Positions 15,578 to 24,336 of a stretch of DNA of 26,949 nt are shown piece after piece. Every line of letters begins with the position of its first letter. Within the stretch, counting starts at the first letter, position 1. The stretch is taken from assembly GCA_900552055.1 (NCBI GenBank), contig URYI01000012.1, positions 1-26,949 on the forward strand. The letters run 5' to 3'. The stretch is from an uncultured Eubacteriales bacterium (GTDB lineage Bacteria; Bacillota; Clostridia; Christensenellales; QALW01). Under the pieces are notes generated by a model. The model saw nothing but the letters and a program-made list of their open reading frames with translations. It was not told where the DNA came from and did no database searches. The position numbers and the translations under genes are program-made.

Positions 15578-16486
15578 ATGGATACTTTCAGGCCCATGAC
15601 CTTAGAGGACAGAGAGCTTTACTTAAACTGCTCGCCTCCAAACGAAAACTCAAAATTCTCCTTTGCCAACGGATATCTCTGGCAAAAGGTATATAAAACC
15701 AAAATGTGCATCCGGCCTGAAGGCCTGCTCTTTACCGCCCAATACGGAGAAAGCGCCCCTTATTTAGTATCCCCCATTCTGCGCCCCAATCAGAACATAG
15801 GGACCCTGATGGACTGGGGCCGGGATTATATAATTAAAGAGACGGGACGTTTTTTAATGAAATGCGTCTGCCCCCAGATAATAAAGGAAATACAGGCGCA
15901 GAGGCCGGGAGAATATCAGTTTATCCTGGACCGGGGCAGCAGCGAATATATCTATAAAACCCAAATGCTGGCCGAACTGCCCGGAAGGGAGCTGCACCAG
16001 AAGCGCAACCACATCAACGCCTTCCTGCGCGGGCACAGCTTTGAATATCTGGATTACACCCCAGACATGCTGGAAGATTTAATGAACGTACAGGAGCAAT
16101 GGCTCTTGGGCAAGAACCTTACGCAGGACGAAGAAACCGCGGTTATCCGCCATGCTCTGGAAAATTACGAGCAGCTGGGCCTGCGTGCCGCCGTTATTAA
16201 GACTGAAGGTCAGATTGCCGCTTTTTCGGTAGGAGACATGCTTTCGGAAAATGCCGCCCTCATACTCTTTGAAAAGGCCCTGCCCCAGTATAACGGACTG
16301 TTCCAGCTTATAAACCGGGAATCGGCCGCCCGCCTTTTTAAGGATACCTCTCTTATAAACCGCGGAGAGGATTTAGACCTGCCCGGCCTGAGGAAATCCA
16401 AGCTCTCCTATAAGCCCGAATATATTCTGGAAAAATTCGACTGCAGGCTGAAATCCGATTTAAACGGCTCTGAAAATAAAGCTTAG
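15578..16486 (+). CDS. DUF2156 (phosphatidylglycerol-lysyltransferase C-domain-like) protein
   Basis: 302 residues with the features of stand-alone DUF2156 proteins, which adopt a double GNAT-like acyltransferase fold related to the catalytic part of MprF/LysX2. Visible signatures are ELPGRELHQKRNHINAFLR around the middle and the C-terminal INRGEDLDLPGLRKSKLSY. There is no MprF flippase domain or membrane helix, so it is a soluble protein whose acceptor is unknown. An aminoacyl-tRNA- or acyl-CoA-dependent transfer is inference from the fold. AGAGGATG precedes the ATG. It ends at a bidirectional terminator shared with the PBP gene. Confidence 0.85.
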   Translation: MDTFRPMTLEDRELYLNCSPPNENSKFSFANGYLWQKVYKTKMCIRPEGLLFTAQYGESAPYLVSPILRPNQNIGTLMDWGRDYIIKETGRFLMKCVCPQIIKEIQAQRPGEYQFILDRGSSEYIYKTQMLAELPGRELHQKRNHINAFLRGHSFEYLDYTPDMLEDLMNVQEQWLLGKNLTQDEETAVIRHALENYEQLGLRAAVIKTEGQIAAFSVGDMLSENAALILFEKALPQYNGLFQLINRESAARLFKDTSLINRGEDLDLPGLRKSKLSYKPEYILEKFDCRLKSDLNGSENKA

Positions 16487-16570
16487 GAGATTTAAGGCTT
16501 AACCGCACAGCCCATCTTTATACGCATTCAGCATAATTCACCGTATTATGATACTGTTTAAAAATAAAAG

Positions 16571-16631
16571 CGCCGCGGAATACGTCCCATGATATTAAGG
16601 CACATTCCAGCGGCGTTCTTTAATTATTTTT
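16571..16631. terminator. Bidirectional terminator between convergent genes
   Basis: CGCCGCGGAAT (16571-16581) pairs with ATTCCAGCGGCG (16604-16615) with one bulged base. The plus strand continues TTCTTTAATTATTTTT. The minus strand continues CTTTTATTTTT. It can therefore end both the DUF2156 transcript (+) and the PBP transcript (-). Confidence 0.85.
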
Positions 16632-16708
16632 ATCAGGCTGCGCACAAAATTCGCATCGAAAACTTGCTTTATTTTTGTCCTCAGCATCCAGGTCTTATAA
16701 AGCTTAAC

Positions 16709-18826
16709 TCAATCCTTAAGATAATTGAAAACCGCTTTAATAGTAGCATGCTTGATATCGCTTGTCTCCCCTTTAAAGCCGTCGGTATGAACCAAGACCA
16801 CATAATTTTCTCCGCCTTCAATTATGTAGCCGGCATACCAGCCTATTTCAGTGACGTTATTGCCCGTCTGAGCAGTACCCGTTTTGCCCGCTATGCGCAT
16901 TCCGCGCACATAGCCGCCCCGGCCGGTAGCCGAATCAACGGTAAACTCCAGTATTTCCAGCATATCATTAATAGTCCTGGTGCTGGCCGCATTGGCTATC
17001 CAGGTATTAGGCTGGGTCTGGGACACTATTTGGTGCTTGCCCTCAGAATCAGTATCCGCTATATAATTTATTACATAAGGCGCCATTATGCTGCCCTCAT
17101 TGCCGTATATACTGAAAGCGGCGGCAAGCTGAACGGGCGTAACCAGCAGTTCGCCCTGCCCGAAAGCTGTATCGGCCAAAAGCTTTGCGTCATTTCTAAG
17201 ATTATCGTCGTCATTGGCGATGCTGGCCGACTGCAGCGGCAGATCAAAGGGCGCGGCCTCCTTAAAGCCCAATTTATCAGCCCACTCCAGAAAAGTCTCC
17301 GCCCCCAGCTGCATGCCCAGCCAGCCGAAATAGATATTGTCCGAATAGGCTATGGCGCGCTTCATGCTCAATTTGCCCAATGAAGCGCTGTTGGCATAAT
17401 GCTGACGGATTATATACGTCACCCAGGAGCTGCCCTTGGGCTTCCATCCGTCCGTGCCGTTGCCCATAGAAATTATCTCATCTTCATATGGAAAAGCAGT
17501 ATCCAGCGTCACTGTGCCCGTTTCCAATCCCATTATGGCGGTCATGGTCTTAAAAACCGAACCGGGCGCATACAGTCCCTGGGTAAGCCGGTTGAAAAGA
17601 GGCAGGGATTCATCTGTTACCAAATCAGCCGCATCCGAACGCGGGCTGTCTGTAGCGTAAATATTAAGGTCAAATGTGGGATAGCTCACCATGGCCTTTA
17701 TTTCTCCCGTCTTGGGGTCGTTTACCACCGTAGTGCCTGTGGCGCGGTCGGTGTAATTTTCCGCCATAGCCTCTTCAGCGGCAAGCTGGATGTCTATGTC
17801 TATAGTAAGGGATATATCCAGGCCGTTTACCGCCTCTTTTTTATAAAGGGAGGTCCGGGTGCGCGAATCAGCCGACAGCAGATATATTTCAGTGCCGTTA
17901 GTGCCCTGCAGCACCGAATCATACTGCCTTTCCACTCCCGTGCGCCCCACGCGGGTGCCGTTAAGCAGGCTGGCGTATTCCTCCTGCTCCCTGTCTTCAG
18001 CCGTAACGGGCGTGGAATAGCCTATGGTATGAGCGGCGGCCGAGCCGTATACGGCATACCTTATAGGGGTCATGCTGTCCCGATCTATCTTTATTCCCTC
18101 TATCAGGTTTAATGCCTCTTCCGCCTCCACTGTCAGCTCACCGGGGATATATGTAGCCAGCACAGCGGTATCCTGCTCTGAATCTTTTGCGCTCTGCATC
18201 TTGCTTTCCAGGCTTTGAGCATCCAGCTCAAGCGCCTGAGCCGCTCCGGCCGCGGCCTGAGGAATATCCTCAACTTTAGTTAAATCGGCATATACGGTAA
18301 CTGCATAGGCATTTTTTACAAGCACTTTGCCGTTGCAGTCAAATATCTCTCCCCGCTTGGCCCGAAGAGTAGTTTTATATATACGGTCGTCCCAGGTCAT
18401 GGGAGTTATGACATTTGAAGGCGACCATTCAATTAAGTAAAAATCGTCAAGTTTTTTCAGCACTTCAAGCGTTGAATCATACCTGAACTGCCCATATTCA
18501 TCCGTATCCAGCACAAGCACATAATTGTATACAATACGGTCAGAAGAAGCAACCGTCTCCCCCTGCTCTATGCTTATCTTGTTCACGCCCAGCAAATTAT
18601 AAACCTTATCGTGATATTCCTTAAAGCTGTCCAGGCTCAGGCGGGCGGAGGACTGCGGCGTGAGCATATCGTACATGCTCTCATAGTCCCGCCGGCAGAG
18701 AGCGTCAAAATAAGACTGAGCCGTCTGTGAAAAGCCGTCGGCAGCACAGGAGGTAAAAAGCACGGCCGTCCCGCCCAGCAGAACAGCTATCAGCATAATG
18801 CATATTATCTTTTTTAAGCTCTTCAA
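16709..18826 (-). CDS. Class B penicillin-binding protein with MecA-like N-terminus, probable lipoprotein
   Basis: Peptidoglycan transpeptidase, 705 residues. N-terminal membrane segment ends LFTSCAAD, so Cys27 may be lipidated (the -3 Phe departs from the usual lipobox). An NTF2-like MecA_N domain follows (about 30-140), then the PBP dimerisation region (LRAKRGEIFDCNGKVL, GRTGVERQYDSVLQG). The transpeptidase domain has all three motifs: SVFK (Ser423, Lys426), SDN (495-497) and KTG (648-650). The architecture matches B. subtilis PBP3, enterococcal PBP5 and staphylococcal PBP2a, a group that includes low-affinity beta-lactam targets. Resistance here is not shown. Start is TTG at 18826 with AAGGAG about 10 bases upstream. 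The nearby ATG at 18833 is out of frame. Monocistronic, with promoter at 18852-18880. Confidence 0.92.
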   Translation of the reverse strand: MKSLKKIICIMLIAVLLGGTAVLFTSCAADGFSQTAQSYFDALCRRDYESMYDMLTPQSSARLSLDSFKEYHDKVYNLLGVNKISIEQGETVASSDRIVYNYVLVLDTDEYGQFRYDSTLEVLKKLDDFYLIEWSPSNVITPMTWDDRIYKTTLRAKRGEIFDCNGKVLVKNAYAVTVYADLTKVEDIPQAAAGAAQALELDAQSLESKMQSAKDSEQDTAVLATYIPGELTVEAEEALNLIEGIKIDRDSMTPIRYAVYGSAAAHTIGYSTPVTAEDREQEEYASLLNGTRVGRTGVERQYDSVLQGTNGTEIYLLSADSRTRTSLYKKEAVNGLDISLTIDIDIQLAAEEAMAENYTDRATGTTVVNDPKTGEIKAMVSYPTFDLNIYATDSPRSDAADLVTDESLPLFNRLTQGLYAPGSVFKTMTAIMGLETGTVTLDTAFPYEDEIISMGNGTDGWKPKGSSWVTYIIRQHYANSASLGKLSMKRAIAYSDNIYFGWLGMQLGAETFLEWADKLGFKEAAPFDLPLQSASIANDDDNLRNDAKLLADTAFGQGELLVTPVQLAAAFSIYGNEGSIMAPYVINYIADTDSEGKHQIVSQTQPNTWIANAASTRTINDMLEILEFTVDSATGRGGYVRGMRIAGKTGTAQTGNNVTEIGWYAGYIIEGGENYVVLVHTDGFKGETSDIKHATIKAVFNYLKD

Positions 18827-18851
18827 ACGGCATCCGCTCCTTCTTCATTAA

Positions 18852-18880
18852 ATTTTACAATAAACCCGCCTGCTTGTCCA
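18852..18880 (-). promoter_or_regulatory. Promoter for the PBP gene
   Basis: Minus strand: TGGACA (18880-18875), 17-bp spacer, TAAAAT (18857-18852), 26 bases before the TTG start. The upstream gap to 19450 also contains a minus-strand terminator (19041-19072) and a MITE-like repeat (19095-19367). Nothing else is recognised in it. Confidence 0.7.
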
Positions 18881-19040
18881 ACTAAAACTTTGTTAATTTT
18901 GTTTGAATGCGCAGTCAGGAACCGTTTAAAGTGTAAAAAGAACAAATTGCGCCTGATTTGAGAAACATTCCGCGCGGGCAGAATCTCTTTTTTCTATCCC
19001 GCAGAAGTCCTTAGCCGCATGCCCGGCTTGCAGTTAGAAT

Positions 19041-19072
19041 AAAAACCGGCTGCACCATAAAAGCACAGCCGG
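19041..19072 (-). terminator. Intrinsic terminator upstream of the PBP gene
   Basis: Minus strand: CCGGCTG (19072-19066), a loop that can pair further with wobbles, CAGCCGG (19052-19046), then TTTTTATTC. The only minus-strand gene it could serve is the one at 19450-20073, from which it is now separated by the 273-bp repeat. Confidence 0.75.
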
Positions 19073-19094
19073 CAAGCATGCCATATTGTTAATA

Positions 19095-19367
19095 CCCTAA
19101 ATTGATAAGGGCATATATGGTCAGTACAGGGCTGTTTCCGCGTTCTGCTGTGTTGCTTTTCCCTATGTGTACGTCCGGTACACATCGTTCAAACGCCTTG
19201 CAGGTTACTCAAACGGCCGCTGTCTGGCTCTTTAACCTACAGCAGGTTTGATTTAAGCGTTTTCAAGGAAGCGGAATGAGGCATACTGAACATACGCCCA
19301 TTGACGATGACGCAGAAAATGCCGGAATCAGACCGCCGGAGGCGTGTATCCCATTGTCAATTTAGGG
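19095..19367 (+). mobile_element. MITE-like repeat before the PBP gene (273 bp)
   Basis: Left end CCCTAAATTGATAAGG, right end CCATTGTCAATTTAGGG, with TA immediately outside both (19093-19094, 19368-19369). It aligns over its length with the minus strand of copy 1. It contains the hairpin ATGTGTAC-GTCCG-GTACACAT and a 50-bp core (19265-19314) between arms GCGTTTTC and GAAAATGC. TA flanks and terminal inverted repeats suggest mobilisation by an IS630/Tc1-like transposase, none of which is in the window. Confidence 0.8.
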
Positions 19368-19449
19368 TAAAGGTATTTCATATAAGTTGGAATAATTTGT
19401 TTTTTAAACCCGTCAGCAAAAACTCTTCCTGCGCCGAAAGCGCATATTT

Positions 19450-20073
19450 TTAAGCTAACAGGGAAGAAATATAATCTACCACGGCGGATAAGGCCTTTTG
19501 GGGGTCGCTCTGATTGCAGAACACAAATATATTGTACTTCGCGTTATCTCTGACAAAATTAAAGGTATACTGGTTCCGGTAATTGGGTTTCCCTTCCGCT
19601 TCCTGCCTGCCCCCCAGATAACTGGTTGTATAGTCACGGTGATAATCGGCATATAAATTCCCCTCATAGCTGAGCCAGCCGTACCCTAATGCCTCAATTA
19701 CGGGAGTATAACGATGCTCGCCGACAAAAACGCCCGTCAGCGCACCCTCTAAGGGAGTATATATGCCCAAAAGGGATTCTTCCCTATCCTGATAATAGCG
19801 AATCAGCCCCTCCGCCTCAGCCTGGTCAACAGGTCCGATATAATAGGCCACAATCCCCTTAAAGCCTCCCTGCTTGACCATATCCTCACTCTCTGTTTTT
19901 TCTTTGGGAAGAGGCAGCCGGTTTAACTGTGCCTGCAAAAAATCTTTATTTATCTCAATAAGCTCAGAGCGGCTTTTGTCATAATCCCATTTTAAATATG
20001 CTATTCCGCCCGCCAGCAGGCATACGGCCAGCACGGCGGCGGCTATTTTTATATAGAATTTTGCTCCTCTCAT
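19450..20073 (-). CDS. Hypothetical membrane-anchored protein
   Basis: 207 residues, no recognised family. The N-terminus MRGAKFYIK is followed by one hydrophobic segment (about residues 9-26) and then a soluble domain, so the bulk is predicted outside the membrane. The domain is rich in Tyr and acidic residues (GGFKGIVAYYIGPVDQAEAEGL, LGGRQEAEGKPNYRNQYTF). The frame is open from a TTG 8 codons upstream, but ATG at 20073 has a GGGAGGGG site at suitable distance and gives a normal membrane N-terminus. A TATAAT lies at 20116-20111 without a good -35. A small hairpin (TGCGC...GCGCA, 19430-19444) follows the stop. The better terminator is beyond the MITE at 19041-19072. Confidence 0.75.
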   Translation of the reverse strand: MRGAKFYIKIAAAVLAVCLLAGGIAYLKWDYDKSRSELIEINKDFLQAQLNRLPLPKEKTESEDMVKQGGFKGIVAYYIGPVDQAEAEGLIRYYQDREESLLGIYTPLEGALTGVFVGEHRYTPVIEALGYGWLSYEGNLYADYHRDYTTSYLGGRQEAEGKPNYRNQYTFNFVRDNAKYNIFVFCNQSDPQKALSAVVDYISSLLA

Positions 20074-20157
20074 CTCTTTGCTGCCCCTCCCAAACAATTT
20101 TTATACCTTTATTATAAAATATTAACGCAGCAAAATATTGTTATTAAAATTGCCTTG

Positions 20158-21294
20158 TTATATATTTACATTAAAATCTTCCCAATAATATGTATATTGG
20201 GGTGCAATTTTATAAATTGAACATTGATGCGCATTAGCAATTGCAGTAGCAAGCAACATATCATATGCTGTATTTTCAATCGTATAGATGTCCTTTATAC
20301 CGTCAGAACTTTCAATCTTTATTTCCCTGCCGTGATTCGGCGAGGTTTTCAGAAGAGAAACAGTATAAGTCACATTATTCGGCTTAGGAGTGGTTTCTAG
20401 TTCACCTTCAACTATGTAATGAGACATAGCATTTATACAAGCGCATACATTTTCTATATTAGATTGCACCGTAGATCGATTTAACCCAGATATTGTAGCT
20501 GCAATATCCAAAGCGGTAAGAACCTTATCAAAATATTGACCTACAATCGGAACAAAATTAACTCCTACAGATATAGCAGTCAAGCCGAAAGAAATAATAT
20601 CTTCCACAAGTTTTTCTCTCTCCTGCTGTGATGAATTCCTATAAGTTTGCATATTCAAATACATACTCATCGAATGAATCTCTTCATAGGTGAATTGAAA
20701 AACAATATCATTACGCAATTCGTATGAATATGTACTTAGAGTTGTATAATATTGTTCTGCCGTCCTTATGTTAATATAAGGATAATTAGGGTCATAAGGT
20801 TTGTCTAAAATAACATTCTCAGGAGTATCAGGATCTGGAACATCCGGATCTGGAGTATCGGGATCTGGAACATATGGCGGGAAAATTGTTGTGCTGCCAC
20901 CATTGCCACATGTTGTTCCATAGTTATACGAATAAAAAGACAAGTCAGATACAGCATATGCCGGCGTATTTTCTGAAAGGAACATAACAGCCGCTGTTTC
21001 CTGGATAGGTTCTTCCTCATCCGTTGCAGAAAGAACTACTATTCTATCGTTGCTTATCCCAATCGCCGCCTGTCCTCTGTCAGCTGCAGCCTGTGCTTCC
21101 TGTATAGTACAGGCCCTCCAGCCCATATAATCATCCGTCTTTAAAATCTCGCATACATCGTCTATTGTACCAACAGGCAAAGCTACCCCCATATTATCAA
21201 ATATTATTCTCGCCGTATCAAGTGAAGTCTTGCTATCTTTGCAGTTATACTGCAAACTATGCATTATAATATTATTATACTGTTTTTTATTCAT
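20158..21294 (-). CDS. Unknown modular protein: papain-like-fold-like N-part, Asp-Pro repeat, hydrophobic C-part
   Basis: 378 residues, not assigned to a family. Residues 1-125 (SLDTARIIFDNMGVALPVG, GWRACTIQEAQAAADRGQAA, IGISNDRIVVLSA) have the spacing of NlpC/CHAP-like amidase domains, but the expected GH and a well-placed Cys are not evident, so this resemblance is weak and any such domain may be inactive. Then comes VPDPDTPDPDVPDPDTPEN (142-160), a flexible linker from a 15-bp tandem repeat. Residues 232-270 form a long hydrophobic, Gly/Ala-rich stretch (ISFGLTAISVGVNFVPIVG). There is no signal peptide. ATG at 21294 follows AAAGGAGG. The longer frame from 21372 overlaps the preceding gene. 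It follows that gene by 16 bp and shares its A+T-rich composition. Confidence 0.75.
   Translation of the reverse strand: MNKKQYNNIIMHSLQYNCKDSKTSLDTARIIFDNMGVALPVGTIDDVCEILKTDDYMGWRACTIQEAQAAADRGQAAIGISNDRIVVLSATDEEEPIQETAAVMFLSENTPAYAVSDLSFYSYNYGTTCGNGGSTTIFPPYVPDPDTPDPDVPDPDTPENVILDKPYDPNYPYINIRTAEQYYTTLSTYSYELRNDIVFQFTYEEIHSMSMYLNMQTYRNSSQQEREKLVEDIISFGLTAISVGVNFVPIVGQYFDKVLTALDIAATISGLNRSTVQSNIENVCACINAMSHYIVEGELETTPKPNNVTYTVSLLKTSPNHGREIKIESSDGIKDIYTIENTAYDMLLATAIANAHQCSIYKIAPQYTYYWEDFNVNI
20831..20875 (-). repeat. 15-bp tandem repeat (three units) in the unknown modular gene
   Basis: Units GGATCTGGAACATCC, GGATCTGGAGTATCG and GGATCTGGAACATAT (plus-strand reading) lie head to tail, with a partial unit before them. 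Read on the minus strand they code for PDPDT/PDPDV. A multiple of three, so unit gain or loss would change linker length without a frameshift. Confidence 0.85.
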
Positions 21295-21310
21295 CTTTAT
21301 TATACCTCCT

Positions 21311-21985
21311 TTACCACATATATGCAAGAACATTTTCGTCTCTGGCATAGACATCATCTGCATTAATTTCATCGAATGAAGTACTGCCGCAAGACCAAAG
21401 AGCTATATCATCCTGCTGCATCTCTGACGGACAAAAAGGCGTCCACATTTGGGGAACTTCTTCTCTTTTAGGTTCAGTTGCGCCAAATATCGCGTCAAAG
21501 CCATTGACACCTTTTGTTGCTTGTATATAATGACTTGTCTGACGATCAAAATTAAAATTCTTAGAAGAATCAGTATTTCCTATAAATCCAGGAATATATC
21601 CGTTATTCGAGATAAGCTGCGCAAATGAAATCATCCAGTTGTGGTTGATGCTCCATTCTGGTCTGATTTCAGCTATAATTGCAAATTTCTTTTCACGCGG
21701 AACCCCTAAAGACTTTGCCGCGATAACCGCACGCATCGCATCCCCTGTCCCATTAATACCTGAAACTGATTTTTCAGTAAAATCCCTTACTGTCAAACCA
21801 ATTTTACAGCCTCTGCCCCTTAAAAATTCTATTTCATCCACAGTAATTTTGCCCTCACCGCAAAGTGTCCTCATACAAAAGGCAGGATAGCACTTTTTCC
21901 TTACAATCCAGTCATATATTGTATGACCGTTTTTAAGTTGTTGGTTAATTGGAGTTTTAATATTAACGCCATAAATTGTTTTCAT
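21311..21985 (-). CDS. Glycoside-hydrolase-like protein (DUF1906 / Rv2525c-like TIM barrel)
   Basis: 224 residues. YGVNIKTPIN at the start, then KITVDEIEFLRGRGCKIGL, GTGDAMRAVIAAKSLGVP, KKFAIIAEIRPEWS and NNGYIPGFIGNTDSS follow the strand-helix order of DUF1906 proteins. These are related to GH25-type lysozymes and often associated with wall or export functions. The strand that normally reads iYfavD is AIIAEI here, so catalysis is uncertain. No signal peptide is visible. ATG at 21985 has GAAAGGAAAA upstream; the frame open from 22030 lacks a site. First gene of a two-gene, A+T-rich cassette between gapA and the small membrane-protein gene. No clear promoter was found. The function is inferred from sequence pattern only. 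Confidence 0.7.
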   Translation of the reverse strand: MKTIYGVNIKTPINQQLKNGHTIYDWIVRKKCYPAFCMRTLCGEGKITVDEIEFLRGRGCKIGLTVRDFTEKSVSGINGTGDAMRAVIAAKSLGVPREKKFAIIAEIRPEWSINHNWMISFAQLISNNGYIPGFIGNTDSSKNFNFDRQTSHYIQATKGVNGFDAIFGATEPKREEVPQMWTPFCPSEMQQDDIALWSCGSTSFDEINADDVYARDENVLAYMW

Positions 21986-22050
21986 TTTTAATTTTCCTTT
22001 CTTAAATAAATGTTTTTGATTGGGTTTCAATCTTTTAGCAGCTGCAAGCT

Positions 22051-22091
22051 TAGTATAAAATTTAACCCTGACAACTCATGTCAGGGTTAAA
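22051..22091 (-). terminator. Strong intrinsic terminator after gapA
   Basis: TTTAACCCTGACA (22061-22073) and its exact complement TGTCAGGGTTAAA (22079-22091) form a 13-bp stem with a 5-base loop. On the minus strand it runs into TTTTATACTA. It lies about 127 bases after the gapA stop and marks the boundary with the A+T-rich cassette. Confidence 0.8.
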
Positions 22092-22217
22092 AGGTTTAAA
22101 ATTATTTTTATTGTCTAAACCGGTAATTATTACACACTTAAGCACATTATCTGAAATTTTAACCTATCCACTCATATACAGCATTAAAGTGAGGCGGAGG
22201 GAACCGGCAGAACAATC

Positions 22218-23325
<1,108 letters not shown>

Positions 23326-23499
23326 TTTGCCTGTTTCAGCGCTATCCCCAGCCTGCCCGCGGCTCACTAACACTAAAACCGGCCGCCGGCAATTTTTTGA
23401 ACTGCAACAGAATTAAACAGATAATTATATTATTTATTATTTTATAATACTCTTTTTATATTCGCAAGCAAAATATTGCTTATAACTGCGTTTTTGCAA

Positions 23500-23772
23500 G
23501 ATAATGCAATCAGAGCGCAATGCGCCGCCAAAGGTGCGCACTGCTATGTTCTGCTGCGCTGCCGTCCTTGAAAGGCTCCGGTATTTCTGCGTCCTGCTGA
23601 CTTGCAAATCTAGAAAATCCCCTTTTCTCTACGGCCGGAGATTTTTGTATAAATGCCGTTGACATCCGCGCGGCATGCGGGCGAGCATAACGAGCGTATT
23701 ATAGGACAGCGCAGCAAAGCGGACGCGGCGGGCATTCTATGAAAAAACACATTGCGCCCTGATTATATTGTC
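23500..23772. repeat. 273-bp element with imperfect 23-bp terminal inverted repeats
   Basis: The left arm GATAATGCAATCAGAGCGC... (23500-23522) and right arm CATTGCGCCCTGATTATAT... (23750-23772) are complementary at about 19 of 23 positions. Inside are further inverted segments: GCTGCGCTG-type near 23565 against AGCGCAGC near 23708, CTCCGG/CCGGAG followed by ATTTTT, and ATGCCG/CGGCAT. No ORF. Same length as the TA-flanked repeat family but different ends, so I list it separately. Confidence 0.5.
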
Positions 23773-23924
23773 TATACGCCCAAGAAGACAGGCGAAATAA
23801 TACAATGAAAAGATGCGCATTTACCTGGAGCCCCTTCCCCGCCGCCACGATTGCATATAATATATGCTTAATGCCGCATATGTAAAAAGAATGTGTACTC
23901 TGCCCTATCCCCTTTTATACCTCT

Positions 23925-23952
23925 TTATCAATCGGATAAAAAGTGATATAAT
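23925..23952 (+). promoter_or_regulatory. Promoter for rqcP-ispF-propeller operon
   Basis: TTATCA (23925-23930), 16-bp spacer, TATAAT (23947-23952) with TGA directly before it, an extended -10. Predicted leader about 120 bases, A+T-rich, containing an ACCGCGGT palindrome. Confidence 0.65.
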
Positions 23953-24081
23953 ATATAATAATTTATTTTTTAAGCGCGGGTTTTTTAAAAACAAAAAGCT
24001 GTGCAAACTGAACCGCGGTAAAATGTTGCGCAAAAAATATAATTTTTTGACGGCGGAATGCCAATAATAAAGGTGAAAAAA

Positions 24082-24336
24082 ATGAGATTGGATAAATTTT
24101 TAAAGGTATCCCGGCTTATAAAGCGCAGGACGATAGCAAACGAAGCCTGCGACGCCGGAAAGGTAAGCATAAACGGCAGGCCGGCCAAAGCGGGCAGCAC
24201 GCTTAAAATTGGCGATATAATAACTCTGAATTTCGGGGAACGCTCTTCCAGCTTTATGGTGCTCTCCCTTAACGAGCACGCGCTCAAGGATGAGGCCGCA
24301 GGTATGTATAAGCCGGTAACGGAGGACCAGAAATGA
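24082..24336 (+). CDS. rqcP: RqcP-like S4-domain RNA-binding protein (YabO family)
   Basis: 84-residue protein that is almost entirely an S4 RNA-binding domain: MRLDKFLKVSRLIKRRTIAN, ACDAGKVSINGRPAKAGSTL and LKIGDIITLNFG. In Bacillota this short family (RqcP/YabO) works with RqcH on obstructed 50S subunits during alanine tailing. Hsp15-like heat-shock proteins are similar but longer and more basic. ATG at 24082 follows AAAGGTG and matches the family start. The frame is open 8 codons further upstream. It overlaps ispF by 4 bases (ATGA). mazG, hup and divIC, common neighbours, are absent. Confidence 0.88.
   Translation: MRLDKFLKVSRLIKRRTIANEACDAGKVSINGRPAKAGSTLKIGDIITLNFGERSSSFMVLSLNEHALKDEAAGMYKPVTEDQK

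Noticed and set aside
11796..19367. CRISPR array
   Set aside because: The repeats are three dispersed 272-bp units in different orientations. There are no short regular repeats with spacers and no cas genes.
20158..21372. 404-residue version of the modular gene
   Set aside because: The upstream 26 codons lie inside the GH-like gene in another frame. The ATG at 21294 has an AAAGGAGG site.
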